A stretch of 64,000 nucleotides of DNA from Marinobacter halodurans (GCF_004327985.1 NZ_SJDL01000001.1:1-64000), one strand, 5' to 3'. Shown: positions 45,801-55,398, counted from the first letter of the stretch. The notes: generated by a model from the sequence alone, not told the origin. Numbers and translations are program-made.

Positions 45801-45827
45801 GTATCGACTCGGTGACGGAAAACTTGA
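45801..45827 (-). promoter_or_regulatory. FliA (sigma-28) promoter of the parA-cheW unit
   Basis: On the minus strand TCAAGTTT (45827-45820), 11 bases, then GTCGATAC (45808-45801). The consensus is TAAAGTTT/TCAAG-N11-GCCGATAA. There are two mismatches in the -10 and the spacing is exact. The parA start is about 85 bases downstream. Confidence 0.75.
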
Positions 45828-45970
45828 GCCGTCCACCGGAGTCAACCGCATGCCGACAGGCAAACCTTTGCCTGCTGGCTGTTACGATAAGGGTAAATAC
45901 AGAAACCGTGCCAGTTTCAGCGAATTGGAGGCAGGAATTAAACGCGGATTGAGCTGTCGATGACCGATCA

Positions 45971-46753
45971 TCAACGAACGGCGCCGCGGATGCTGGCATC
46001 CCTGGAGATCAGCAGGACCACCCGCCGATTGCGGCTGCGCCCTTCCCGGGTATCGTTGCGGGCGACCGGCTGATACTGGCCGTAGCCGATGGCCGCCATC
46101 CGTCGGGGGTCGATGTTGTTGTTGGCCAGCAGGCGGACAATGGCTGCCGCCCGGGCGGCCGAGAGCTCCCAGTTGGAGGGATAGGCCGCGGTATGGATGG
46201 GCTGGTTGTCGGTGAACCCTTCCACGCGGATGGCGTTGTCGTGACCCGACAGGATACCGGCGATCTTTTCCACCACCGGGAAGGCATCGTAATGGGGCTC
46301 GGCGTCACCGGATCCAAACAGAAGACTGTTCTGCAGGCTCAGCTCGATCCAGTTCTCGTTGGTCTCAACGGTAATCAGGCCCTTGTTGATGAGCGTCTGG
46401 AAATGGTCTTCAAGCTGGTTGGCAATGGATTCCAGGGCCTTGCTGCGCCCTTCCTCGTCACTGGCCGGGTTGGCCGGCGCGGTGGCCACCGGCGGGGCAA
46501 TAACCTGGTCCTCGGCGGGCGGTTCGGGACGTGAGATGCGATCGCCCACCGCAATCGGCTCCACCGAACGCTGCGGCGCGTTGAAGACGCCGGTCAGGGT
46601 TTCCGAGAGCACCTTGTACTTGCCCTCATTGACCGAAGAGACCGAATACATCACGACGAAAAAACCGAACAGCAGGGTGATGAAATCCGCATAGGAAATC
46701 AGCCAGCGTTCCCGGTTGTGCTGATCGTCATCTCTGGCGCGCCGACGTCGCAT
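45971..46753 (-). CDS. motD: Flagellar stator protein MotD (MotB family)
   Basis: 260-aa MotB-type stator subunit. The basic N-terminus (MRRRRARDDDQHNRERW) leads into the single membrane helix WLISYADFITLLFGFFVVMY, which carries the conserved Asp of the ion path (SYAD). The periplasmic OmpA-like domain has VEGFTDNQPIHTAAYPSNWE and LSAARAAAIVRLLA for peptidoglycan binding. In Pseudomonas MotCD is the second stator, used for swarming. It lies 11 bases behind motC. Confidence 0.93.
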   Translation of the reverse strand: MRRRRARDDDQHNRERWLISYADFITLLFGFFVVMYSVSSVNEGKYKVLSETLTGVFNAPQRSVEPIAVGDRISRPEPPAEDQVIAPPVATAPANPASDEEGRSKALESIANQLEDHFQTLINKGLITVETNENWIELSLQNSLLFGSGDAEPHYDAFPVVEKIAGILSGHDNAIRVEGFTDNQPIHTAAYPSNWELSAARAAAIVRLLANNNIDPRRMAAIGYGQYQPVARNDTREGRSRNRRVVLLISRDASIRGAVR

Positions 46754-46764
46754 AGTCGTGCCTG

Positions 46765-47505
46765 CTACTGGATAAAGCCCTTGAGGCGAAGTTCGATGGA
46801 GCGGGGATTCTCCCCTTCGGCGATCGCTATGAGGCCATCGATCATCATGTCCTCATAGCGTGAGCGCTGGCGGGCGATGGCGCGCAGCTTGCTGGCCACC
46901 GGGAAGAACAGCAGGTTGGCCAGCGCCACGCCGTAGATGGTCGCGACAAAGGCCGTGGCAATGCCAGCCCCGAGCGTGCTGGGATCCTCCAGGTTGGTCA
47001 TCACCTGGATCAGTCCCATCACGGCGCCGATGATACCGATGGTGGGGGCATAGCCACCCATCGCCTCGAACACCTTGGCCGCTTCGATGTCACTTTGCTC
47101 CCGGGCATCCAGCTCGACTTCCATGATGCTGCGAATGGCTTCCGTCTCGGCGCCATCGACCAGTAACTGGAGCCCTTTGCGGGCAAACCGCTCCGGTTCC
47201 CGCTCGGCCAGGCCTTCCAGCCCCAGCAGCCCCTGTTTGCGGGCCCGCACGCTCCAGTTGATGACTTTGTCGATGCCGTCTTCGAGACCGATATAGGGCG
47301 GAACAAACACCCAGCGAACCTGTGTGATGGCCCGTTTGATCACCGGCCAGGAGGTTTGCAGGATGGTGGCGGCCACGGTGCCGCCCACGACAATCAGGCC
47401 GGCCGGCGCGTTAAACAGCGATCCCAGCGCACCGCCCTCCAGCACGTTGCCGCCGAGGATGGCGGCGAACGCGAGGATAATGCCCAGCAAGCTGAGCAAA
47501 TCCAT
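46765..47505 (-). CDS. motC: Flagellar stator protein MotC (MotA family)
   Basis: 246-aa MotA-type protein with four membrane segments (about 5-22, 32-50, 150-170, 183-203). The cytoplasmic loop has ARKQGLLGLEGLAEREPERF. The segments MGGYAPTIGIIGAVMGLIQV and LGAGIATAFVATIYGVALAN contain the conserved Pro residues for torque generation. Its start overlaps the cheB stop. It pairs with motD. Confidence 0.94.
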   Translation of the reverse strand: MDLLSLLGIILAFAAILGGNVLEGGALGSLFNAPAGLIVVGGTVAATILQTSWPVIKRAITQVRWVFVPPYIGLEDGIDKVINWSVRARKQGLLGLEGLAEREPERFARKGLQLLVDGAETEAIRSIMEVELDAREQSDIEAAKVFEAMGGYAPTIGIIGAVMGLIQVMTNLEDPSTLGAGIATAFVATIYGVALANLLFFPVASKLRAIARQRSRYEDMMIDGLIAIAEGENPRSIELRLKGFIQ

Positions 47506-48632
47506 CAGCAGACGCCCTCAACCATCCGCGCACCGATGTCGTCCAGTGTCAGGACTTCATCACTCAGCCCCGCCTTGGCAACCGCCATGGGCATACCGTA
47601 GATCACCGACGATTTTTCGTCCTGGGACCAGACCACGCTACCGGACTGTTTCATCATGCGGCAGCCTTCCTTGCCGTCTGCTCCCATGCCGGTGAGGATG
47701 ATGCCCAGGGTCTTGCCGGGAAAGCTCCGGGCCAGCGAACCAAACGTCACGTCGACACAGGGCTTGTAGGTCAGGCGCTCGTCGCTTTCCAGGATACGCA
47801 CCCGCCCGTGTGGCCCCTTGTTCTCGATCATCATCTGCTTGCCGCCGGGCGCCAGCAGCGCCAGCCCCGGGCGCAGCATGTCGCCGTCTTCCGCCTGACG
47901 CACCTCGATCTGGCACAGCTTGTTGAGACGGTCGGCAAAGGCCGGCGTGAAACTGGCGGGCATGTGCTGGATCAGCACGATCGGCGCCGGGAAGCGGGAC
48001 GGCAGACGCGTCAGAACACGCTGCAAGGCAATGGGGCCGCCAGTGGAAGTACCGATACCCACCACCGCAAAACTGCGGGGCTGGGCCCGGCGGGAAGGCC
48101 GTTGGGCCTCGGCTTCCGGCTCGGCCCGGCGTTGGGCGGGGGTCGGCCGCGCCGGCGCTGGACGCGTCTGGGGGCGAGCCGGCTGGGCCGGAGGCGGCGT
48201 CGATGGCACCGCAGGAGCCGGACGATTACCTGGGCGACTGCGCGCCACATCCAGGATACGCTCACGCAGGATCTTTTGGAGTTGGCTGTTGTCCCGGGCG
48301 ATCTCCTCGAAATTCTTGGGCAGGAAATCCACCGCCCCGGCTTCCAGCGCATCCAGGGTCACCCGGGCGCCTTCATAGGTCAGCGAGGAAAACATCAGCA
48401 CCGGCACGGGCCGGCGCTTCATGATTTCCTTGACCGCGGAGATGCCATCCATGATCGGCATCTCGTAATCCATGGTGATCACGTCCGGCCGCAGCTTGTC
48501 GGCCATCTCGACCGCTTCGCGACCGTTGGTGGCCGCACCGACAACCCGGATGCTATCCGACGTGTTCAGTATTTCGGTCAGCCGCTTGCGGAAAAATCCG
48601 GAATCATCAACGACCAGAACGGAAACGGTCAC
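47505..48632 (-). CDS. cheB: Chemotaxis protein-glutamate methylesterase CheB
   Basis: 375-aa enzyme with an N-terminal receiver (phospho-Asp near residue 55 in VITMDYEMPIMDG), a Pro/Ala/Arg-rich linker (about 150-190) and a C-terminal methylesterase domain. The catalytic triad regions are GIGTSTGGPIALQRVL (Ser), VLIQHMPASFTPAFADRLN (His) and IILTGMGADGKEG (Asp). It removes methyl groups from receptors and can deamidate them. No cheR is in the window. Confidence 0.95.
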   Translation of the reverse strand: MTVSVLVVDDSGFFRKRLTEILNTSDSIRVVGAATNGREAVEMADKLRPDVITMDYEMPIMDGISAVKEIMKRRPVPVLMFSSLTYEGARVTLDALEAGAVDFLPKNFEEIARDNSQLQKILRERILDVARSRPGNRPAPAVPSTPPPAQPARPQTRPAPARPTPAQRRAEPEAEAQRPSRRAQPRSFAVVGIGTSTGGPIALQRVLTRLPSRFPAPIVLIQHMPASFTPAFADRLNKLCQIEVRQAEDGDMLRPGLALLAPGGKQMMIENKGPHGRVRILESDERLTYKPCVDVTFGSLARSFPGKTLGIILTGMGADGKEGCRMMKQSGSVVWSQDEKSSVIYGMPMAVAKAGLSDEVLTLDDIGARMVEGVC

Positions 48633-48648
48633 TCAGGAGTCTCCCCAT

Positions 48649-50838
48649 TCATCCATAATGCTGCAGCAGGCTGGGCACATCGATAATCAGCGCTATCCGA
48701 CCATCGCCAGTGATGGTTGCGCCCGCCATGCCCGGTGTTCCATGGAGCATACGCCCCAGCGGCTTGATCACGACTTCCTCCTGACCGATCAGTTGGTCCA
48801 CCACGAAACCGACCCGCTTGGTGCCCATGGCCACGATCACCACGTGTCCGTTTTCAGGCTCAGGTTCGCTGGCCGCTCCGTGGACCAGCCAGTTCTTGAT
48901 GTTGTAGATCGGGAAGACCTTGTCGCGGACCACGATGCATTCGCGGCCATCGACGACGTTCTTCTTGGTCAGGTCCAGGTGGAAGATCTCCACCACATTG
49001 ACCAGCGGCAAGGCGAACGACTGGTCGCCCAGCATGATCATCAGCGTTGGCATGATGGCCAGGGTCAGCGGCACCTTGATCAGGATCCGTGACCCCTTGC
49101 CCATTTCCGATTCCACGTGGATGGTGCCGTTCAACTGGCCGATCTTGGTCTTGACCACATCCATGCCGACACCACGTCCGGAGACGTCGGAAATCTGTTC
49201 CTTGGTTGAGAAACCCGGTGCAAAAATCAGGTTGTAGCATTCGTTGTGGGTCAGCCGGTCCGCCACATCCTGCTCAAACAGCCCTTTTTCGACGGCCTTC
49301 TGTCGCAGCTTGTCGGGATCCATGCCACCGCCATCGTCTTCGATGGACAGCAGGATATGATCCCCCTCCTGTTCCGCCGACAGCGTCACGGTACCGGTGC
49401 GCGGTTTACCGGCCTTTTCTCGGACATCCGGCGCTTCGATGCCGTGGTCGACCGAGTTGCGCACCAGGTGAACCAGCGGATCAGACAACGCTTCGACCAG
49501 GTTCTTGTCCAGGTCGGTGTCCTCACCGTGCATGACCAGGTTGATCTCTTTCTTCAGGCTACGGGCCAGGTCACGCACGACACGCGGGAAGCGGCCAAAG
49601 ACCTTCTTGATCGGCTGCATCCGGGTCTGCATGACGGCAGACTGCAGGTCCGTGGTGACCACATCCAGGTTGGCCACCGCCTTGTGCATCTGCTCGTCTT
49701 CGCTGTCGTTGCCCAGGCGCTGCAGACGGTTACGCACCAGTACCAGTTCGCCCACCATATTCATGATGTCGTCAAGGCGTTTGGTGTCCACCCGCACGGT
49801 GGTTTCAGCAGCCGGCTGGTTATCCCGCTGGGGTACTGCCGGGGTGGCGGGCCCCTTTTTCTCGTCCTTGCTGGCTGCCGCCGGCTTCTCGGGCTTACTG
49901 GGTGCCGGTTCCGGCTTCTTCGCCACCGGCTGGCTGGTGCCCGGTGCCCCGGGGCCTTGACCCGAGCCGTGCAACTCGTCCAACAGGTTCTCGAACTCGT
50001 CGTCGGTAATCAGCTCATCGCCGCCGGCACCACTGGAGCTCTTGTCCTCGGCACCCGCTTTGTCACCGCCTTTCGGCTCCGGTTCGACGACGCCCTTGAA
50101 CTGGCCTTTGCCATGCAGGTCATCGAGCAGGCTTTCAAACTCGTCGTCGGTAATGTCATCGTCACCGCCGTTGCCGGAAGCCCCTGCTGGCTTGTCGTCA
50201 TCCGCCGGCTTGCCGCCGTGCTGGCCTTTACCGTGAAGCTCGTCCAGGAGGTTCTCGAATTCGTCGTCGGTAATTTCATCGTCGCTGCCGCTGTCACCGG
50301 GCGATGACTTTTCATCCTCCAGGGCGTCCAGGAGCTGCTCGAATTCCTCATCGGTGATATCGCCGTGGTCGGCATCGCCCCCGGTGCCGGAAGTGGCGGG
50401 CTCGGGCGGGGGGGCGACCTCCGCTTCGGGCGCCGCAGGCGCTGCGCCTTCCGGCAGTGCCAGGGCGTCAAGCGCCTCGATCAGGGCCGGTTCGGCGGGG
50501 GTGGGTTCTTCGCGGTTGCGGACCTGATCGAACATGGCGTTGACGTTGTCCAGCGCCTCCAGGACCACATCCATCAGGTCGGAATCGACCCGGCGCTTGT
50601 GGTTACGCAGGGTATCGAAGACGTTCTCCGCCGAATGGCAGCAGTTGACCAGGGCCTCAAGCTGCAGGAAGCCGGCGCCGCCCTTGACGGTGTGGAACCC
50701 GCGGAAGATGGCGTTCAGCAGATCGCCGTCGTCCGGATTCTGTTCCAGATCCACCAGCTGCTCGGACAGCTTCTCGAGTATCTCGCCAGCCTCCACCAGG
50801 AAGTCCTGGAGAATTTCTTCGTCAGCATCAAGCGCCAT
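48649..50838 (-). CDS. cheA: Chemotaxis histidine kinase CheA
   Basis: 729-aa kinase. The single HPt domain carries the phosphorylated His49 (FHTVKGGAGF). Residues 110-340 form a long acidic linker. The dimerisation/kinase module starts near 345 (VRVDTKRLDDIMNMVGELVL), with HLVRNSVDHGIE (N box), IEDDGGGMD (G1) and GRGVGMDVVK (G2); a CheW-like P5 domain ends the protein. The linker contains four copies of an acidic motif near TDDEFENLLDELHGKGQ (about 161-177, 189-206, 229-246, 277-294). No CheY-binding P2 domain is obvious, so the repeats may take such a role or bind the ParP-like protein. Confidence 0.95.
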   Translation of the reverse strand: MALDADEEILQDFLVEAGEILEKLSEQLVDLEQNPDDGDLLNAIFRGFHTVKGGAGFLQLEALVNCCHSAENVFDTLRNHKRRVDSDLMDVVLEALDNVNAMFDQVRNREEPTPAEPALIEALDALALPEGAAPAAPEAEVAPPPEPATSGTGGDADHGDITDEEFEQLLDALEDEKSSPGDSGSDDEITDDEFENLLDELHGKGQHGGKPADDDKPAGASGNGGDDDITDDEFESLLDDLHGKGQFKGVVEPEPKGGDKAGAEDKSSSGAGGDELITDDEFENLLDELHGSGQGPGAPGTSQPVAKKPEPAPSKPEKPAAASKDEKKGPATPAVPQRDNQPAAETTVRVDTKRLDDIMNMVGELVLVRNRLQRLGNDSEDEQMHKAVANLDVVTTDLQSAVMQTRMQPIKKVFGRFPRVVRDLARSLKKEINLVMHGEDTDLDKNLVEALSDPLVHLVRNSVDHGIEAPDVREKAGKPRTGTVTLSAEQEGDHILLSIEDDGGGMDPDKLRQKAVEKGLFEQDVADRLTHNECYNLIFAPGFSTKEQISDVSGRGVGMDVVKTKIGQLNGTIHVESEMGKGSRILIKVPLTLAIMPTLMIMLGDQSFALPLVNVVEIFHLDLTKKNVVDGRECIVVRDKVFPIYNIKNWLVHGAASEPEPENGHVVIVAMGTKRVGFVVDQLIGQEEVVIKPLGRMLHGTPGMAGATITGDGRIALIIDVPSLLQHYG
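49957..50358 (-). repeat. Four-copy motif repeat inside cheA
   Basis: Codes for CheA residues 161-294. Each copy reads close to ITDDEFENLLDELHGKGQ; the first is most divergent (ITDEEFEQLLDALEDEK). Spacers of about 11-30 residues are Gly/Asp/Lys-rich and differ. The DNA is also repetitive (CTCGTCGTCGGTAAT recurs in three copies on the plus strand), so copy number could vary between strains. Confidence 0.8.
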
Positions 50839-50851
50839 GCAGTGTCCTCAC

Positions 50852-51637
50852 TCAAAAACCAAGGCTGGACAGGAGGTCATCGACATCATCCTGGCCGGAT
50901 ACGACATCCTCACGCTCTTTGGCGTTCATTTGAGGGCCTTCGCCTTTTTCAATTGTTGTCGTTGTATCGCCCATGTCGTGGACGGTGCCGGTGATTTCAT
51001 CGACGTGGCTCGCCATGACCACCAGACTCAGCAGGTGTTCTTCCACTTCCTTGACCAATGCCGTGACCTTCTGGATCACCTGGCCGGTCAGGTCCTGGAA
51101 GTCCTGGGCCAGCAGAATTTCCGACAGGTTGCCGTACAGGACTTCCGCGTCATTGGCCGTCTGCTCGAAGAAGTTATCAATTCGATTGTAAAGCTCGCGG
51201 AACTCGCCCGCGCCGATTTCACGGCGACGCAGCTTGTGCCAGTCGGCGCGCAATGCAATGGCCTGCTCCCGGAGGCTGTTGGCCTTGGGCATCGCCTCTT
51301 CCACAATGTCCATGGTGCGGTTGGCCGCCTGACTGGTCATGTCGACCACGTAGGCCAGCCGATCGGAGGCGTCCGTGATCTTGGAGAGGGCTTCCTGCTG
51401 TTCCGGGTTCTGCGGGTCGATGTTGAAGTTGCGAATGGCTTCATGAAGGCTGCGTGTCAGCCGGCCAACCTCGCGATAGAGACTCTGGTCCCGGACGTCA
51501 TTCAGCTCGTTGATCAGGCGCATCGCCGCAGCGTAGTCGCCGGCGTCCACCTGCTGTTTCAACTCTTCCACCTGGTGCTGCAGCTTCGCCACAACATCGG
51601 GATCCAGGGAGCCTGCCTTATCTTTGTTTGTGCCCAT
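50852..51637 (-). CDS. cheZ: CheY-P phosphatase CheZ
   Basis: 261-aa helical phosphatase that turns off CheY-P. The catalytic segment ILLAQDFQDLTGQVIQKV contains the conserved Asp and Gln. Long helices surround it (LHEAIRNFNIDPQNPEQQEA, DRLAYVVDMTSQAANRTMDI). The C-terminus ends in GQDDVDDLLSSLGF, the CheY-docking tail. It lies 17 bases behind cheY and 13 before cheA. Confidence 0.94.
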   Translation of the reverse strand: MGTNKDKAGSLDPDVVAKLQHQVEELKQQVDAGDYAAAMRLINELNDVRDQSLYREVGRLTRSLHEAIRNFNIDPQNPEQQEALSKITDASDRLAYVVDMTSQAANRTMDIVEEAMPKANSLREQAIALRADWHKLRRREIGAGEFRELYNRIDNFFEQTANDAEVLYGNLSEILLAQDFQDLTGQVIQKVTALVKEVEEHLLSLVVMASHVDEITGTVHDMGDTTTTIEKGEGPQMNAKEREDVVSGQDDVDDLLSSLGF

Positions 51638-51654
51638 GGTTGGCGCTCTGATGC

Positions 51655-52041
51655 TCAGGACTGAATGCGTTCGAAAATCTTCTCGATTTTTTCCTTCAGG
51701 ACAGCCGCCGTGAACGGCTTGACGACGTAACCGTTCACCCCGGCCTGGGCCGCTGCAACGATCTGGTCGCGCTTGGCTTCCGCCGTCACCATCAGGATCG
51801 GCAGGTTCTTGAGGTTCTCGTCCGCGCGAACGGCCTGCAGCAGCTCAAATCCGGACATGCCCGGCATGTTCCAGTCGGTGACCAGGAAGTCATACTTGCC
51901 GCTCTTGAGCATGGGCAGCGCGGTGTTGCCGTCATCCGCCTCGTCAGTATTGGTGAAACCGAGGTCGCGAAGCAGATTCTTGATGATCCGTCGCATCGTG
52001 GAAAAATCGTCCACGATCAGAATTTTCATGTTTTTGTCCAA
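51655..52041 (-). CDS. cheY: Chemotaxis response regulator CheY
   Basis: 128-aa single receiver domain. It shows [20 protein letters not shown] at the N-terminus, phospho-Asp56 in [14 protein letters not shown], and the conserved Thr and Lys in LMVTAEAK and GYVVKPFT. It binds the motor switch. The start is the TTG at 52041, five bases after GGAGGT; an ATG four codons in is too far from that site. It opens the cheYZAB-motCD unit. I found no promoter in the 294-bp gap behind fliA. Confidence 0.95.
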   Translation of the reverse strand: MDKNMKILIVDDFSTMRRIIKNLLRDLGFTNTDEADDGNTALPMLKSGKYDFLVTDWNMPGMSGFELLQAVRADENLKNLPILMVTAEAKRDQIVAAAQAGVNGYVVKPFTAAVLKEKIEKIFERIQS

Positions 52042-52335
52042 AAGGGACCTCCAATCATTACAGCCCGGAATACCAATCCAGCGTCCAGTTCAGTGTCCGG
52101 CAATCCATACGATGCCGGCGCCACTGAAAGCACCGCCTATTCTGTCGCGTCAACGCCCGCTGTAAAGCGTCCGTTACCAAAAACTACAGTTCCGGGATCG
52201 TAGCCTGGGCATCAACGCTGACCACAAGCTCCCGGAATTCGATGTCAACTCTTTGCTTGTCGCGCCTGATGTGGCGCGTCCGCCCATTCTGCCCTGCTCC
52301 ACCGGTGTTTTGCGAACCGGCTTTGAACGGCGTGG

Positions 52336-53079
52336 CTAACGGGCTTCCTGCCAATCCGTCAGACGTGATTTCAGGCGCAATGCCGCCTGACTGTGAATCT
52401 GGCTGACCCGACTTTCACTGACACCGATGACGGCGCCGATTTCTTTCAGGTTCAGCTCTTCCTGGTAATACAGACTCAACACCAGCTTTTCCCGCTCCGG
52501 CAGCGCCGCGATCGCCTCGGCCAGACTGCGCTGGAATCCGGCTGCCGACAGCTCTTCGAACGGACGATCGGGCACGGCCTCTTCATTGTCTATCGGCAGC
52601 TCTCCCGATTCATTTAGCTCATCCAGACTAAAAAGACGGCCGCTGCTGGAGTCTGCCAGGCAGGCATGATACTCCGGCAGCGTCATATCCAGCTCGTCGG
52701 CCACTTCATGGTCGTGAGCTTCACGCCCGGCCCGGTCTTCAACAGCCTTGATAGCCCGGGCAATGCGACGGGAATTGCGGTGGACGGAACGCGGCACCCA
52801 GTCGCCCTTGCGAATCTCATCCACAATGGCACCGCGAATGCGGATACCCGCATAGGTTTCAAAGGAAGCGCCTTTGCCGGCGTCGTACTTCTGAGCTGCC
52901 TCGAGAAGGCCGATCATGCCGGCCTGCATCAGGTCTTCAAGCTGGACAGAGGCAGGCAGCCGCGCCAGGATGTGCAACGCGATCTTTTTCACCAGTGGCG
53001 CATGATCCTCGACCAACTGATGGGCCGACTTGCGTGAACTGGTCTGTTGGTAGATTCCCAGGCCTTTTGCCAACGTCAT
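52336..53079 (-). CDS. fliA: Flagellar sigma factor FliA (sigma-28)
   Basis: 247-aa sigma factor for late flagellar genes. Region 2 is HAPLVKKIALHILARLPASV, QLEDLMQAGMIGLLEAAQKY, FETYAGIRIRGAIVDEIRKG and DWVPRSVHRNSRRIARAIKA. Region 4 is LPEREKLVLSLYYQEELNLK, EIGAVIGVSESRVSQIHSQA. The ATG at 53079 is preferred to the TTG one codon upstream; neither has a strong ribosome-binding site. It lies behind flhG. Its likely targets in this window are motY and the parA-cheW unit. Confidence 0.95.
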   Translation of the reverse strand: MTLAKGLGIYQQTSSRKSAHQLVEDHAPLVKKIALHILARLPASVQLEDLMQAGMIGLLEAAQKYDAGKGASFETYAGIRIRGAIVDEIRKGDWVPRSVHRNSRRIARAIKAVEDRAGREAHDHEVADELDMTLPEYHACLADSSSGRLFSLDELNESGELPIDNEEAVPDRPFEELSAAGFQRSLAEAIAALPEREKLVLSLYYQEELNLKEIGAVIGVSESRVSQIHSQAALRLKSRLTDWQEAR

Positions 53080-53146
53080 CAATCCGGATTACCCGTGTGT
53101 TTCAATCGACCGCCATACCACGCCACCTGTCGGTCAGGGTACTCCA

Positions 53147-53959
53147 TCAGGCATCCACCAGGCGCTCAACGAAAAATTCGAGATGCCCCCGTGGAGAAGA
53201 CGGGAGCGGCCAGTTGTCCACCTGCTGGGCCAGCGCCTTGATCGCCAGCGAGGCCTTGGCGCGTGGGTAAGCGTCAAGCACCGCACGCTGCCGTTGTACC
53301 GCTTTCTTGACGGCTTCGTCGTAAGGGACGATGCCCACATATTGTAGCGCAACATCCAGAAATCGCTCGGTAACCCGGGTCAGTTTCCCAAACAGATGCT
53401 TGCCTTCCTGCTCGTTGCGAACCTGGTTGGCAAGGATGCGAAACCGGTTCACCCCGTAGTCCCGGTTCATGAGCTTGATCAGCGCGTAGGCATCGGTAAT
53501 GGAAGTGGGCTCGTCGCAGACCACCAGCAGCAATTCCTGAGACGCCCGCAGGAAGCTGACCACCGATTCGGAAATGCCGGCAGCGGTGTCAACGATCAAC
53601 ACGTCGATCTGATCGCCCAGTTCGCTGAAGGCGTTGATCAGGCCAGCGTGTTCCATGGGCGTCAGCTGGGTCATCCGCTGGGTGCCGGACGAGGCGGGAA
53701 CGATCTTGATGCCGCCCGGGCCGTCGACCAGGACATCGCGCAGGTCGCACTTGCCGTTCAGCACATCATTGAGATTGTGGTTCGCAGTGATACCCAGCAG
53801 GACGTCGATGTTGGCCAGCCCCAGATCGGCATCCAGAACCACCACCCGACGCCCCATCTGTGCCAATGCAATAGCCAGGTTGACCGAAACGTTGCTCTTG
53901 CCAACGCCGCCCTTGCCACCTGAGACGGCGATCACCTGGACCGGGTTAACTCTACTCAT
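53147..53959 (-). CDS. flhG: Flagellar number regulator FlhG (FleN)
   Basis: 270-aa MinD-like ATPase that limits polar flagella to one by opposing FlhF and inhibiting the master regulator FleQ. Motifs: AVSGGKGGVGKSNVSVNLAI (residues 11-30), VVVLDADLGLANIDVLLGIT, IDVLIVDTAAGISESVVSFL. It is called fleN in Pseudomonas. It lies between flhF and fliA. Confidence 0.95.
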   Translation of the reverse strand: MSRVNPVQVIAVSGGKGGVGKSNVSVNLAIALAQMGRRVVVLDADLGLANIDVLLGITANHNLNDVLNGKCDLRDVLVDGPGGIKIVPASSGTQRMTQLTPMEHAGLINAFSELGDQIDVLIVDTAAGISESVVSFLRASQELLLVVCDEPTSITDAYALIKLMNRDYGVNRFRILANQVRNEQEGKHLFGKLTRVTERFLDVALQYVGIVPYDEAVKKAVQRQRAVLDAYPRAKASLAIKALAQQVDNWPLPSSPRGHLEFFVERLVDA

Positions 53960-54068
53960 GCCGGATACAGTCTCTCACGACAACTCTTGATAAGGATGGC
54001 CGGTTGATGACCGGCTCGATAGTGGAGCCCATGAACGCCCTGCGGCTGTTCCGGCGGACTCCCAGGCC

Positions 54069-55340
54069 TCAGGCGCCGGCTGCAACCACGGCGGTTTCCC
54101 GAACCTGCTTCAGACGCTCCACACCCAGTCTGACCAGGGGAGCCGCCTGTGCCGGATGAATGTCCTCGGGGATACGCTGCCCATCGGTGTAATACGCCAC
54201 CCGAAGACCCGTTTCCATGGCAAAGCCTAGCACCTCGCCGAGTGTCAGGGCTTCATCCAGTTTGGTCATGATACACCCGGCCGGATTCGCCATCTTATAG
54301 CAATGCCACGTGGATTTCATAATGCGAGGCTGGCTGGTGGCTGCCAGCACCAGGTAAGGCTTGACCGGATGCCGGCTTGCAGCCAGCTCCTCAAGCTGTT
54401 CCTGGTGGCCGCGATCGGAATGGGTCAGGCCCGCCGTGTCAATCAGAACCAGGCGTTTATCGGACAGGTCATCGAGGATCTGGTCCAGGGAATGGCTCTC
54501 ATCCACCACCCGCACCGGCACGTTCAGGATGCGACCGAATACAAACAGATGCTCATGTGCCGCGATCCGATAGCGGTCGGTGGTGACCAGCGCCAGGGAA
54601 TCGGCGCCGTGCTCCAGGACATAACGCGCCGCCATCTTGCCGATGGTGGTGGTCTTGCCAGAGCCAGTGGGGCCCACCAACGCGACCAGACCACCCTGCT
54701 CGACCAGCTCCTGATGCTGGGTGCGCAGGCCGGCCGCCAGCGTGCGCAACGCCCGCTTCCAGCCCTCTTCCAGTCGAACACCAGCCGCGTTACGAGACAG
54801 CGTGGAGGCCAGCGTGTGGGACAGTCCGTACTCTTCCAGTCGCTCCATCAAGCGCTGCTGACTCGCGTCCACCGGGTCGTTTGCCGGTCCATTTGCAGCG
54901 GCCGGAGAACGACGCTCGTTGACCATATCCCGCAGTGAATGGATTTCCGCCCGCATGGCTTCGAGGGCCGCATGGGTGGCGTCCTGAGCGGGTTCGGCAG
55001 CCGCCGGTTCCGGCGTGGTGAAATCAAGAATGTCCTGCTCACGGGGTTGGCGCTTTTCACGAATTTCCCGGATACGGTCTCGCGAGCGGCCGAGTTCTTC
55101 CTCCAGGCGGCGATGTTGTTCCGCCTGCATTTCGGCCAGCCGGGCGCCATTGGTGGCTTCGACCGCGGCGGTGCCCAGACGCTGACGCGCCAGATTTTCG
55201 TCATAGTCGAGAGCCGTCACAATTTCGACGCCCCCGTCCACGCGCCGGTTCGACAGGATGACGGCATCCTCTCCCATCTCCAGGCGAACCATCTTCAGGG
55301 CTTCCGCCATGGTTGGAGCAAAAAACCGTTTAACCTTCAT
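54069..55340 (-). CDS. flhF: Flagellar placement GTPase FlhF
   Basis: 423-aa SRP-type GTPase that directs polar assembly of the flagellum. The N-terminal basic part (MKVKRFFAPTMAEALKMVRL) and a charged linker (60-160) precede the NG domain: LVALVGPTGSGKTTTIGKMA (P loop at 223-230), LVTTDRYRIAAHEHLFVFGR, KRLVLIDTAGLTHSDRG and CIMTKLDEALTLGEVLGFAM. It is followed by flhG after 109 bases. Confidence 0.95.
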   Translation of the reverse strand: MKVKRFFAPTMAEALKMVRLEMGEDAVILSNRRVDGGVEIVTALDYDENLARQRLGTAAVEATNGARLAEMQAEQHRRLEEELGRSRDRIREIREKRQPREQDILDFTTPEPAAAEPAQDATHAALEAMRAEIHSLRDMVNERRSPAAANGPANDPVDASQQRLMERLEEYGLSHTLASTLSRNAAGVRLEEGWKRALRTLAAGLRTQHQELVEQGGLVALVGPTGSGKTTTIGKMAARYVLEHGADSLALVTTDRYRIAAHEHLFVFGRILNVPVRVVDESHSLDQILDDLSDKRLVLIDTAGLTHSDRGHQEQLEELAASRHPVKPYLVLAATSQPRIMKSTWHCYKMANPAGCIMTKLDEALTLGEVLGFAMETGLRVAYYTDGQRIPEDIHPAQAAPLVRLGVERLKQVRETAVVAAGA

Positions 55341-55398
55341 GATGACCTACCTCCGGTGGCGCCGCGGCCCGCGACGCCTTGCTGTTGCTGGGCGAGCC

